From CAYNRA01 sp046296415 (GTDB lineage Bacteria; Bacteroidota; Bacteroidia; Cytophagales; Spirosomataceae), in the NCBI GenBank assembly GCA_046296415.1, contig JBKBLN010000003.1:1-64000 (forward strand): a DNA stretch of 64,000 nt, in the 5' to 3' direction. Position 1 is the first letter of the stretch, and the number at the start of each line of letters is the position of its first letter. The translations under genes and the position numbers were made by a program. The notes beneath the pieces are model-generated. The model was not told where the DNA came from. It did not search any database and saw only the letters and a program-made list of their open reading frames with translations. Below, piece by piece: positions 1 to 8,702 of the stretch.

Positions 1-890
1 ATCTAGATTCCGATAACGACGGGATTGCAGATGCCATCGAGAAAAACGAAGATTTCGACAAAGACGGGGCACCCAATTTCTTGGATCTGGATTCCGATAA
101 CGACGGGATTTCAGATACCATCGAGAAAAATGAAGATTTTGATGGTGATGGAGCACCCAACTTCCTAGACTTAGACGCTGATGGAGACTCGATCCCTGAC
201 TCTATTGAGGCTGGTCGGAACCCTTCTCGGCCAATCGATACAGATCAAGATGGATTTTTCGACTTTTTGGATTTAGATTCAGATAACGACACCATTTTGG
301 ATTCCGTAGAGGCAGGTAGTACACCGAATCAGCCTGTAGATACCGATCGCGATGGTGAACCTGATTATCGTGACCTGGATTCCGATGCCGATACGATACC
401 TGACATTGATGAAGCGGGACCAAATGGAAGCCAACCTTGGGATACGGATCAAGATCGAATATTTAATTTCCGAGATTTGGATTCCGATGGAGATTCAATT
501 CTGGATCAATTTGAAGACGATCTTGATTTTGGGAATATGCCGGACTGCAACAATAACGGCATTCCTAATATTTTAGACCCTGAAGTTTGCAACATCTTTG
601 TACCGGAAGCCATTACTCCCAACGGGGATGGTTTGAATGATTCCTTGATCATTCCAGGCGCGAAACGTTTCCCCAACAGTCAAATTAGAATCTTCAATCG
701 ATGGGGAATGTTGGTATTTGAGCAAACAGGGTATGATAATTCATGGCAAGGAGAATGCAATCAACCCGGTATTTTCATTGAATCCGATCGTCTATTGCCG
801 GATGCTACGTATTACTATATCATTGATTTTAAAGATCAACGAAAACCCGTGATGGGCTCTGTATATCTCAATCGTATCCGTCAATTCTAA
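1..890 (+). CDS. T9SS-secreted Tsp3-repeat protein, C-terminal part
   Basis: The frame is open from the left edge (first full codon at base 3), so this is the 3' part of a longer gene; the TTG at 81 is not a real start. The protein consists of acidic repeats of the type DSDNDGISD (thrombospondin type 3-like, each with spaced Asp residues that usually bind calcium), of which the first two, each 78 bp, are nearly identical in DNA. From about 190 codons after the edge follows a CHU_C/gliding-motility-type domain (ITPNGDGLND, then IFNRWG and a late YYYIIDF strand), the type B sorting signal for the type IX secretion system. Expected at the cell surface or released. The PorP/SprF gene 21 bp downstream fits the usual pairing of type B cargo with such a partner. 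Function of the N-terminal part is unknown. Confidence 0.88.
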   Translation, partial: LDSDNDGIADAIEKNEDFDKDGAPNFLDLDSDNDGISDTIEKNEDFDGDGAPNFLDLDADGDSIPDSIEAGRNPSRPIDTDQDGFFDFLDLDSDNDTILDSVEAGSTPNQPVDTDRDGEPDYRDLDSDADTIPDIDEAGPNGSQPWDTDQDRIFNFRDLDSDGDSILDQFEDDLDFGNMPDCNNNGIPNILDPEVCNIFVPEAITPNGDGLNDSLIIPGAKRFPNSQIRIFNRWGMLVFEQTGYDNSWQGECNQPGIFIESDRLLPDATYYYIIDFKDQRKPVMGSVYLNRIRQF

Positions 891-911
891 AGTTTAAATC
901 ACTTGATTCCG

Positions 912-1796
912 ATGAAAAAGATTATAATCCTAGTTAGTATTGTTTACAGTATGGGAATGCAGGCGGCTTTTGGACAAGTCGAATCCATGAATAGCATCTA
1001 CCCAATCAGTCGAGGATTGTTGTTCCCAGCTTTATCGGGCAACGATTCGACGTCCTCAGTTACAGCTTTTTCCCGACAGCAGTGGTTTGGCTTCAAAGGA
1101 GCTCCTACTACCTATGGTGTTCATTATTCGGGAAAAATCCTACATAATATGGGGGTTGGAGTGGTGGCTCTACATGATCAGGCTGGGCCTATTAAAAACA
1201 CCTTAGTAGGAGGTGACTATAGTTATCGGTTGCGTCTGGGTCGTCGGGTATCGGTTCTAGGGGGAATCCGAGTTGGGGTAATCAACCATTCCATCGCTTT
1301 CCGCGACCTTCAGGTGATACACGATGGTGACCCTAACCTTCAACAAAATTATACTACGGGTTTTCAGCTCAATGCCGGTTGGAGTGCTGCCATGGAAATC
1401 GGCAAGTTCTTTGTCGCGTTCTCGGAGCCTAGGATCCGTCGATTTAAGTTCAAAGATGATTCAGGCAATACGTCTAACTTCATTGATGCGACAAATTATT
1501 ATGCCATGTCAGGCTATCGTTGGGAAACGAAAAGTCTGGATATTGAACCTAGTGTGTTGATTCGATTGGCACAAAATATTCCGGTAAGTTCAGATTTCAA
1601 CCTGACCCACCGATATAGAAAGGTGATCGATTTATGTATGATCTACCGAACCAAGTCAAGCTATGGTGCACGAGTGGGTATTTTGACAGGTAAAAAGTTG
1701 TACTTTACCTATCTTTATGAAGTTCCTTCCGCGTTGGGAGCTAAAGCTGGATATCAATCCCATGAGCTTGCTCTCAAATACCTCATCAGGAAATAA
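912..1796 (+). CDS. PorP/SprF family type IX secretion membrane protein
   Basis: A 294-residue outer-membrane protein of the PorP/SprF family. Residues 1 to about 22 form a signal peptide ending AAFGQ; the rest is alternating beta-strand sequence with the family pattern of an N-terminal NSIYPISRG segment and strands such as SGKILHNMGVGV and YSYRLRLGRRVSVLGGIRVG. Members are thought to help T9SS cargo with type B signals reach or stay on the surface. It follows the type B cargo gene by 21 bp and likely shares its transcript. I chose ATG 912 over the upstream TTG 903 because the signal peptide begins directly there. Family assignment is from overall resemblance. Confidence 0.85.
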   Translation: MKKIIILVSIVYSMGMQAAFGQVESMNSIYPISRGLLFPALSGNDSTSSVTAFSRQQWFGFKGAPTTYGVHYSGKILHNMGVGVVALHDQAGPIKNTLVGGDYSYRLRLGRRVSVLGGIRVGVINHSIAFRDLQVIHDGDPNLQQNYTTGFQLNAGWSAAMEIGKFFVAFSEPRIRRFKFKDDSGNTSNFIDATNYYAMSGYRWETKSLDIEPSVLIRLAQNIPVSSDFNLTHRYRKVIDLCMIYRTKSSYGARVGILTGKKLYFTYLYEVPSALGAKAGYQSHELALKYLIRK

Positions 1797-1801
1797 AGTA
1801 A

Positions 1802-1838
1802 AGAGCCGACTGAGATCCAACATCAGTCGGCTCTTTAC
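1802..1838 (+). terminator. Rho-independent terminator after PorP/SprF gene
   Basis: A perfect 12-bp stem (AGAGCCGACTGA with its complement) around a short loop, followed by TTTACTTTATTT. It ends the cargo-PorP/SprF transcript. Confidence 0.8.
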
Positions 1839-2055
1839 TTTATTTGGACTATCAAGTCAAATTCTACACTTTTCACTATTTTTTTCCATTACGACTAAGA
1901 AATTAAAACAAAGCCTCCAAACCTCTTTAGTCCATAAAAAAGATACCCATCATTTGTACACATTTCTCTGAACTTTCTACCAATTTCTCAGATTGGATGA
2001 ACCTCCCCAACGAATCAAATGGAATATTTCTATCTTGTTTCAAAATAGAAAAGGA

Positions 2056-2970
2056 ATGGAGGAAATAGTGCGTTTTGAAACAATTCATCAGTACAATCTT
2101 TTCAACAACCATGAAACACTGAACCCTTTGATTTCAATAATTGACTTTTCGAAAGCAGCTCCAAGGAAATTGAGGAAAACATTCTATGGGTTTTACCTTC
2201 TCATTCTCAAAGATACGATGTGTGGAGATATTCGTTATGGTCATAGTTTATATGATTATCAAGAGGGAACGTTGGTTTTTATTGGACCTGGTCAGATTTT
2301 TGGAAGTAACAGTGGAGAAGATACATACCAACCCAAAGGTAAATGCCTTGCTTTTCACCCAGATTTGATCAAAGGCACCTCATTGGGTTCAAAAATAAAC
2401 GAATATACCTTTTTTAGTTACCAAGTCAATGAAGCATTGCATGTATCTGAAGTGGAGCGAATGCTTATCTTGGACCAATTACAGATGATACATGATGAAT
2501 TGCAGCGTACCCTGGATAAACACAGTAAAAAGCTGATCGTTACTAATTTAGAGTTAGTATTGAACTACTGTCTTCGCTTCTATGATCGGCAGTTCATATC
2601 AAGGAACACTCTCAACCAAGGTATTCTCAATAAATTTGAAAAGCTTTTGAATGAGTTTTTCAGTACCCAAGAACCCTCTTCGGTTGGTTTACCTTCCGTA
2701 AGCTATTTTGCAGAAAAGTTAAACCTATCACCTAACTATTTTGGAGATTTGGTTCGAAGGGAAACTGGGAAAACAGCATTAGAACTGATTCAATTGAAGC
2801 TCATTGACGAAGCCAAAGAACGAATTCACCAGCCCGAAATCTCCGTCAGTGAAGTGGCCTTTAGTCTAGGTTTCAAATACCCCCAACATTTTACCCGCTT
2901 GTTTAAACAGCAGGTGGGACTTACGCCGAGTGAATATCGGAACCAGATATCCTTTTCCATCAAAAACTAA
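2056..2970 (+). CDS. AraC family transcriptional regulator
   Basis: A 304-residue regulator. The N-terminal two thirds look like a cupin-type sensing domain without recognisable ligand; the last about 100 residues are the double helix-turn-helix of the AraC family (YFAEKLNLSPNYFGDLVRRE, then VSEVAFSLGFKYPQHFTRLF and the GLTPSEYR end). ATG 2056 is preceded by AAGGA and starts within the conserved part; a TTG 63 bp upstream is possible. The gene lies 5 bp upstream of the two molybdenum hydroxylase subunits on the same strand, so it probably controls or is co-transcribed with them. The effector is unknown. Confidence 0.88.
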   Translation: MEEIVRFETIHQYNLFNNHETLNPLISIIDFSKAAPRKLRKTFYGFYLLILKDTMCGDIRYGHSLYDYQEGTLVFIGPGQIFGSNSGEDTYQPKGKCLAFHPDLIKGTSLGSKINEYTFFSYQVNEALHVSEVERMLILDQLQMIHDELQRTLDKHSKKLIVTNLELVLNYCLRFYDRQFISRNTLNQGILNKFEKLLNEFFSTQEPSSVGLPSVSYFAEKLNLSPNYFGDLVRRETGKTALELIQLKLIDEAKERIHQPEISVSEVAFSLGFKYPQHFTRLFKQQVGLTPSEYRNQISFSIKN

Positions 2971-2975
2971 GCACC

Positions 2976-3458
2976 ATGGCAAAATATTCCTTAAGAATTA
3001 ATGGCAAATTGAGACAATTGGATGTAGACCCGTCCACACCCATGCTTTGGGTAATACGAGATCATTTGCGATTACCAGGTACGAAATATGGGTGTGGAAT
3101 GGCCATGTGTGGGGCGTGTACCATTCACCTAGATGGTATAGCCGTTCGATCCTGCCAATTACCCATTTCATCGGTCGGAAAATCAGAAATAACAACCATT
3201 GAGGGTTTGTCTACCGACGGCAGTCATCCCGTCCAAAAAGCATGGATTGAGGTGGATGTCGCCCAATGCGGATACTGTCAGGCGGGACAAATCATGAGTG
3301 CTGTTGCGTTGCTCAAAGAAAATCCAAGGCCGACTGAAGAGGACATTGAACTAGCCATGAGTGGTAATATTTGCCGTTGTGGTACTTACCTCCGTATCAA
3401 AGAAGCCATTTTGTTGGCAGCCCAGACCCCTAATTCCTTTAATAAAGTAAACGAATGA
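2976..3458 (+). CDS. [2Fe-2S] subunit of a molybdenum hydroxylase (IorA-like)
   Basis: A 160-residue iron-sulfur subunit of the xanthine oxidase family, most like the alpha subunit of isoquinoline 1-oxidoreductase. It carries both expected clusters: a plant-type ferredoxin cluster with Cys40, 45, 48 and 60 (KYGCGMAMCGACT) and an all-alpha cluster with Cys98, 101, 133 and 135 (CGYC...CRC). It relays electrons from the molybdopterin subunit encoded immediately downstream, with which it overlaps by 4 bp (ATGA). No separate FAD subunit is present, as in IorAB-type enzymes, which usually use a membrane or cytochrome acceptor. The substrate cannot be told from sequence. Confidence 0.92.
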   Translation: MAKYSLRINGKLRQLDVDPSTPMLWVIRDHLRLPGTKYGCGMAMCGACTIHLDGIAVRSCQLPISSVGKSEITTIEGLSTDGSHPVQKAWIEVDVAQCGYCQAGQIMSAVALLKENPRPTEEDIELAMSGNICRCGTYLRIKEAILLAAQTPNSFNKVNE

Positions 3459-5677
3459 AAGCGCAAAGTAGACGTTCCTTCATGACTACCTCCATTTTAG
3501 CTGGAGGCGGCCTTTTGCTTAGTTTTCGTGGTTTTTCTCAGCTTGGTAAAGAATCATTTTCGACTTCGAGTCAAATAGAACTTGCAGGTTATATTCAAAT
3601 TTCATCAGATAACCGTATCACCCTACTTTGTCCTAATCCTGAATTCGGGCAAAATGTAATGACCTCTCTTCCGATGATCTTGGCCGAGGAGTTGGAGGTA
3701 GATTGGGAAACTATTCGAGTCGAAATGGGTCCGCATGATGCTGTTAAACTCGGGCCACAGTTCACTGGAGGCAGTAATTCTGTTCGCATGTACTGGAAAC
3801 CGTTACGGGAGGCCGGTGCCGCGGCATTGCATGTATTGAAATTGGCGGCATCTCAATCCTGGGGTGTTCCTATGACTGAGATTATTGCAAAAAAAGGAGA
3901 ATTATTTCATCATTCTGGTAAGAAAGCAACCTTTGGCGCTTTTGCCGAAGGTGCGGCACAATTACCTCTTCCAAAACAAGTATCCCTAAAAAAAGCCAAG
4001 GACTTTTCCATTATTCGACAATCCAAGAAAAATGTGGAAGGGCAGAAAATTGTTACCGGAAAACCTCTATTTGGCCTAGATTATCACGTTGAAGGTATGC
4101 AAATCGCCATGGCCGAGCACCCTCCAGCCTTTGGATTTAAACTGAAATCTTTTAATGCTTCAGAGGTCCTAAAGATGCCAGGGATTACCCATGTTTTTCC
4201 GATTAAATTGTATTCTTCCGATGTAGAACAAGGCGGGTTTGATACCCGAACTTTCAACGAAGTCATCGCCATTGTGGGAAAAACTACCTGGGAAGTCTTA
4301 AATGCTCGGAAAAAACTTAAAGTTGAATGGGAACCCGCTGGGGATAATCAAGAAATGGTCAATTTTCGAGGAAATAAACGCTTAGTTTCAATCCCCGGAC
4401 GACTGGAGACTTCTTCCGATCAGTTGAAGTTATTAATGTCTCATCCAAATAAACAAGTACTTCGACAAGATGGTGAACCAGAAAAAGCGTTTCAAGAGGC
4501 CGCATTGATCCTTGAACGTACCTACCACGCACCATTTTTGGCCCACAACTGCATGGAGCCTATGAATTTCTTCGCACATGTGCAAGATGATAAAGCGTTA
4601 CTGGCTGGTCCGTTACAAGCACCTGGTTGGGCTGAGCCCACATTGGCTAAGTTAATAGGCCTACCACCCGAAAAAATAGAAATTCAAATGACCCGTATGG
4701 GAGGTGGATTTGGTCGACGTGCGTATGCCCAATACATGTATGAAGCGGCTCTCATTTCACAAAAGTTGAAAGCCCCTATCAAACTTGTGTATACACGGGA
4801 AGACGATATGACCTATGGTATTTACCGGCCCATGTATACCGCTACTTATCGAGCTGCGTTGGATGAAAACAAAAATCTAATCGGCTTCCATGTGATTGGT
4901 GGTGGTTTTCCTGAAAATCCACTTCATGCCAATCGATTTCCAGCGGGAGCGGTGGACAACTACCTTGCTGAGGGCTTTGAAATACCAACCAATGTAACGA
5001 TCGGGGCCTTTCGTGCACCTAGATCCAATTTCAATGCAGCCGCCGAACAATCCTTTTTGGATGAACTCGCAGAGGCCATGGGAAAAGATCCAATGCAACT
5101 TCGCTTCGACTTGCTACTACGTGCCAAGGCCAATCCGGTAGGAAAAACGAACGACTATGATCCAGATCGCTATTTGGGCGTTCTGCAACTTTTGAAGGAA
5201 AAATCAGGCTGGGGAAAAGCTGAACACCAAGGAAAAAATCGAGGATTAGCTGCCTATTTTTGCCATAATTCCTATGCTGGCCATGTTGTTGACATGAGTA
5301 TTCGCGACGGACAGCCCTATGTCGAACAGGTCACCTCGGTAGTTGATTGCGGCGTGATTATCAATCCAGATGCAGCTCGAAACATGGTACAAGGAGCCGT
5401 AGTAGATGGTATAGGCCAATCATTTTTTGGTGAATTGACTCTGGAGAGCGGTGTACCCCAACAATCCAATTTTCACAACTATCGAATGATTCGTCATGCC
5501 GAAGCACCAAAGAAAATTGATGTTTATTTCGTTGAAAACGATATAGATCCGACTGGTCTCGGAGAGCCTCCTTTTCCGCCAATTTTTGGGGCCGTTGCCA
5601 ATGCCTTGTACAAAACCAAGGGAAAGCGTTTTTATCAACAACCATTTTTGGGAGAACATAACCAGGAAAAGTTGTAA
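3455..5677 (+). CDS. Molybdopterin subunit of aldehyde/heterocycle oxidoreductase (IorB-like)
   Basis: A 740-residue large subunit of an IorB-like molybdenum hydroxylase, which would bind molybdopterin cytosine dinucleotide and hydroxylate an aldehyde or N-heterocycle. Residues 5-9 (SRRSF) plus a hydrophobic stretch resemble a Tat signal, so folded export to the periplasm with its partner is likely. Family motifs seen are MGGGFGRR in the middle and GEPPFPP near the C-terminus, where the Glu is the expected catalytic base. It overlaps the iron-sulfur subunit gene by 4 bp, indicating translational coupling. A typical terminator follows. Confidence 0.92.
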   Translation: MKAQSRRSFMTTSILAGGGLLLSFRGFSQLGKESFSTSSQIELAGYIQISSDNRITLLCPNPEFGQNVMTSLPMILAEELEVDWETIRVEMGPHDAVKLGPQFTGGSNSVRMYWKPLREAGAAALHVLKLAASQSWGVPMTEIIAKKGELFHHSGKKATFGAFAEGAAQLPLPKQVSLKKAKDFSIIRQSKKNVEGQKIVTGKPLFGLDYHVEGMQIAMAEHPPAFGFKLKSFNASEVLKMPGITHVFPIKLYSSDVEQGGFDTRTFNEVIAIVGKTTWEVLNARKKLKVEWEPAGDNQEMVNFRGNKRLVSIPGRLETSSDQLKLLMSHPNKQVLRQDGEPEKAFQEAALILERTYHAPFLAHNCMEPMNFFAHVQDDKALLAGPLQAPGWAEPTLAKLIGLPPEKIEIQMTRMGGGFGRRAYAQYMYEAALISQKLKAPIKLVYTREDDMTYGIYRPMYTATYRAALDENKNLIGFHVIGGGFPENPLHANRFPAGAVDNYLAEGFEIPTNVTIGAFRAPRSNFNAAAEQSFLDELAEAMGKDPMQLRFDLLLRAKANPVGKTNDYDPDRYLGVLQLLKEKSGWGKAEHQGKNRGLAAYFCHNSYAGHVVDMSIRDGQPYVEQVTSVVDCGVIINPDAARNMVQGAVVDGIGQSFFGELTLESGVPQQSNFHNYRMIRHAEAPKKIDVYFVENDIDPTGLGEPPFPPIFGAVANALYKTKGKRFYQQPFLGEHNQEKL

Positions 5678-5720
5678 AGGAGTTTCCAATCCTCAATAAC
5701 ATACACAATTGAAGTACCAA

Positions 5721-5759
5721 GGAGAGGTTCATTTTCATTTTAATGACCTCCCTTTTTTG
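5721..5759 (+). terminator. Terminator after the hydroxylase operon
   Basis: An imperfect stem (GGAGaGGTTCATT against AATGACCTCC) followed by CTTTTTTG. Confidence 0.65.
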
Positions 5760-5769
5760 TTTCAATATC

Positions 5770-6158
5770 ACCTTCGTACAATTCAAACTTGAGCAAGATC
5801 CGAAAAAACGTTCATTAAATAAATGGATTTGGATGGCGGAAATGGATACCAAGAAATTGGAACGGTTATTCCATCCTCAAGCCAAGTATTTCCACCTAAA
5901 ACACATGGATTAGACCTCGAATACTCGACATTATTAAAACAGGAAGTGTCTGGTAAAAAAGCAAATGTTATGGACACTCCCTTTGCAATTGTCGGTAAGA
6001 CGGGTTTGATTGGGAACTACATCACCCTCAGAGCCAACGTTCGGGGTAGCGATGTGGTGACCAAGTTTACGGTTATCGGAGCGTATCATAAAGAAAAGTC
6101 CAGGTGGAAACCAACCGCCCTCACCAGTAGTAGTATAGGCGATCATCACCAATTGTAG
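5770..6158 (+). pseudogene. Frameshifted NTF2/DUF4440-like gene
   Basis: Two adjacent reading frames together resemble one small NTF2-like (SnoaL/DUF4440) protein. The frame containing position 5833 reads KKLERLFHPQAKYFHLKHMD and stops at about 5908; the next frame carries on with LDLEYSTLLKQEVSGKKAN and GLIGNYITLRANVRG to KSRWKPTALTSS. The switch is near 5895-5905, about where the family has its conserved HxxHG turn. No convincing start is visible in the first frame. Either the gene is dead or there is a one-base assembly or sequencing error. A second frameshifted relative lies at 47965. Confidence 0.6.
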
Positions 6159-6315
6159 AATTGATTGGTATACTACAAAAAAGGAGGTACCTTTTGGTTC
6201 AATTGAATGTACCGGCTAACATGTACTCCAAATCAAATCATTGCTATAAAGTTCTCTAAATGATTGTTTCCAACTAAAAATTCGAACTATTTTTCGGAAG
6301 GACACATTATAACGC

Positions 6316-7032
6316 TCACGGAAGTACTTTAATCTTCATAGACCGAAAAGCAATTCCTTTGGACCAATCCTGCAGAGCCAATCGACCTTCGATGGATTGC
6401 CCAAAATGGGGAAAAGTTTTGAAATTGGACTGCGCAATCTTTTGTTTAAATTCTGGCGAATTTAAATCTTGCCGAACCGTCAAAACACCATTGAGGTAAA
6501 ACTCTACCACGCCATTCTGCTGAACAATCCGAGCTTGATTCCATTCGCCGCCAGATCTATCTTGAACCGAATTCATACGAGGATGTAAGCCAAACAAAGC
6601 TCCGGCTTGTTTTAAGGGTTGGGATTGATCGAAATGCGACTTTTCAAGTAGCTGAAACTCGGGACCCGTTGTCCAGGCCGTCGGATTTTCCTCTGCTTCC
6701 TGAACGTTAAAGAAAACACCTGAATTCCCTTCCTTGGAAATATTCCATTCAAAACGGAAATCGAAATTTCGAAACGTTCGATCTGTCACGAGATCACCTC
6801 GAACACTATCATAATCCTCTGAATCACAATACAATACACCGTCTTTTACCTTCCATGCAGAAGCCACGGCTCCTTTATTGTACACATGCCATCCTTGGGT
6901 AGTTTTGCCATCAAACAACAGCTCCCAGCCATCGGCTAATTCCTCAGCAGATAAACCTTTTTCCCTTTCCTGACCAACTCCTTCTTGGGCAAAAAAGATC
7001 GTGGCCAAAGCGAATACTCCGATCCATTTCAT
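6316..7032 (-). CDS. DUF1080 (3-keto-disaccharide hydrolase-like) secreted protein
   Basis: A 238-residue protein: signal peptide at 1-20 (MKWIGVFALATIFFAQEGVG), then one DUF1080 domain of concanavalin-like fold, recognised by GWELLFDGKTTQGWHVY, FDFRFEWNISKEGNSGVFF and GEWNQARI. Members act on 3-keto-glycosides or related sugars in the periplasm or on the surface; the substrate here is unknown. It stands alone, with its start 80 bp from the end of the glycosyltransferase-like gene upstream. Confidence 0.85.
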   Translation of the reverse strand: MKWIGVFALATIFFAQEGVGQEREKGLSAEELADGWELLFDGKTTQGWHVYNKGAVASAWKVKDGVLYCDSEDYDSVRGDLVTDRTFRNFDFRFEWNISKEGNSGVFFNVQEAEENPTAWTTGPEFQLLEKSHFDQSQPLKQAGALFGLHPRMNSVQDRSGGEWNQARIVQQNGVVEFYLNGVLTVRQDLNSPEFKQKIAQSNFKTFPHFGQSIEGRLALQDWSKGIAFRSMKIKVLP

Positions 7033-7112
7033 ACGAATAGTGATTTAAATGGTTAAAAAATGACCTCTTTTGAGTTACGCTTGGCTCGTCATCGTTAGTC
7101 AAAAATCCATCT

Positions 7113-8096
7113 TTAGGCGTAACGTACTTTCAAATATACCTTTTTGGCTTTCTGTTTTAATTTAGCCAATGATTGTAAGCCCTTGATCTTCAGGGTAAGC
7201 TTGGGGGAGAACCCATATTCTCGCACCAAGAAGTCCAAAGCTCTTTGCTCGGATACTACATAGAGCGATTGATTTCCGTACGCACTGATTCCATTCCCTA
7301 CTTCATTGAACGGTGCGTGGGTGGCAAACTCTTCCAAGGTTTGGTGAACAAAATGCATACCTTGATTGACCATCTGATAAAACCAAACGGTCCCCCAGTC
7401 GTTTCCGCCCCAATTTCCTGCATACGTAACGAGTGGCCCTTGAGGTAAACAATGCTCCTTGTACAAAGCCGTATTGATGAGCGACGCATACTCATTTAGG
7501 CGGCATTCCGGCAGAGGATGAGTCTTTCCTTCGGATATCAACCTTTCCGTGATTTCGCGACGCGGGATATCGTGGCGAGCCATTAGATCCATTAAATAAG
7601 AGGTTGACTTTTTAAAATCCATGAAGTGACTCGACTGGCACAGGCCTTCAAACGAAGCGGGACAATTCCAGCATTGCCCGATCGGACCAATCCCAGCGAC
7701 GGGTTTAGTTTGTTTTTGAATGGTATCAATCATAGCCCCCAACATATCCCCATGAAAAAGGCAGTCATTGTGCATAACAAAAACAAAAGGCATTTCCGAA
7801 CGCTCAAGAGGATATTGATAGGGAATTTGGAAGCGGTACGCTTCATCAACCCGGGCTCGCTGTTCATCAATATCGCCTAAATTGTAAAAATAACGGGGAT
7901 AAAAGTACTCAACAGGTAGTCCTTTCAAGCCATCTCGGAGTACATAAATGCCTCCAATTTCATTTTGGGGTTGTTTTTTTTCAACCGTAATCAATATTTT
8001 ATTGATGTGCTGCGCACTATACTTGAGTAGGCTTTTGATCGCCAGCAAGGTATGGTAGGGCTTACCATAATAACAAACACTTACATCTACTTTCAT
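7113..8096 (-). CDS. Glycosyltransferase-like protein, GT-A type (putative)
   Basis: A 327-residue cytosolic protein with a GT2-like opening (VDVSVCYYGKPYHTLLAIKSLL) and a central FVFVMHNDCLF strand where GT-A enzymes carry their metal-binding acidic residue. It has several Cys (CWNCPASFEGLC) that could bind a metal. The C-terminus is very basic (KLKQKAKKVYLKVRYA). I infer transfer of a sugar to a surface polymer, but donor and acceptor cannot be stated. It is monocistronic; a TAnnTTTG-type box lies upstream. Confidence 0.6.
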   Translation of the reverse strand: MKVDVSVCYYGKPYHTLLAIKSLLKYSAQHINKILITVEKKQPQNEIGGIYVLRDGLKGLPVEYFYPRYFYNLGDIDEQRARVDEAYRFQIPYQYPLERSEMPFVFVMHNDCLFHGDMLGAMIDTIQKQTKPVAGIGPIGQCWNCPASFEGLCQSSHFMDFKKSTSYLMDLMARHDIPRREITERLISEGKTHPLPECRLNEYASLINTALYKEHCLPQGPLVTYAGNWGGNDWGTVWFYQMVNQGMHFVHQTLEEFATHAPFNEVGNGISAYGNQSLYVVSEQRALDFLVREYGFSPKLTLKIKGLQSLAKLKQKAKKVYLKVRYA

Positions 8097-8129
8097 TCAC
8101 GTGGGATTATGCCGATCGATTAGGAATGT

Positions 8130-8137
8130 CAAAAGTA
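8130..8137 (-). promoter_or_regulatory. Putative -7 box TACTTTTG
   Basis: On the minus strand TACTTTTG matches the Bacteroidota -7 consensus TAnnTTTG and lies 34 bp before the glycosyltransferase-like ATG. Confidence 0.5.
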
Positions 8138-8702
8138 CAAAAGATTTAGCATTTTGAATTTTGCGTATCGAGCAATTTATAACCGCCTAGATGGTATCAA
8201 TAGGCCTAGAATGCCTGGGACTAAAGATAAGGACTGGGAACTCGACACAAACCTTACCTATGCCCGTCGGTGCAGCATACATATTCCAAACTGTTGTGGA
8301 TTTAGTTGCTCAGGCAATTCATCCACGTTAACACTTTACTAAACGACATTGAAATACCATTCAATAAATCGACTATTTTAGTGATTGGTTTTACATGCAT
8401 AGCTTGTAACTTGGCCTTTTTTAAAATTAGGAAAACTAAAAACCATTTTTAACACCACGATTTACCGAATGATTACAGGAGAATTATAATCACAGATCGA
8501 TAAAGTTTGGGAGGCCTTTAGGACAGGAGGAATTTCTAATCGTATCCCCACAAGCAACTCCATGTTGTTTTTATGACATTTCTTTTGAGGGCTTGTTGTA
8601 AGCTCCCCCGAAACTTCGTTCAACACAGGCTTACATCGCCGTTCCGCTTCGCTACACACGTTTAAGACTTATATGTTACCTGCTGGGCTTCTTTTTGGTC
8701 CA
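8138..8702. other. Gene-free stretch at the left border of the nuclease-methyltransferase patch
   Basis: I see no convincing gene here. The right part holds the left arm of an inverted repeat that brackets the restriction-modification gene (GTTACCTGC at 8675-8683). A GGTATCAATAGGCC segment at about 8192 resembles the TATCAACAGGCCGC repeats at 11544 and 11611. Short open frames here have no recognisable similarity or composition of coding DNA. Confidence 0.5.
8675..8683 (-). repeat. Left inverted repeat of RM cassette
   Basis: Reads AGCCCAGCAGGTAAC on the minus strand; the counterpart at 11010-11024 reads AGCCTTGCAGGTAAC on the plus strand. Thirteen of 15 bases agree, including a perfect 9-bp GCAGGTAAC core. 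Confidence 0.55.

Noticed and set aside
5361..5852. 163-codon minus-strand frame at the end of the hydroxylase gene
   Set aside because: Antisense to the conserved GEPPFPP region and covers the terminator.
8154..8659. Small frames on both strands beside the glycosyltransferase gene
   Set aside because: They overlap repeat-like and border sequences and show no family resemblance.
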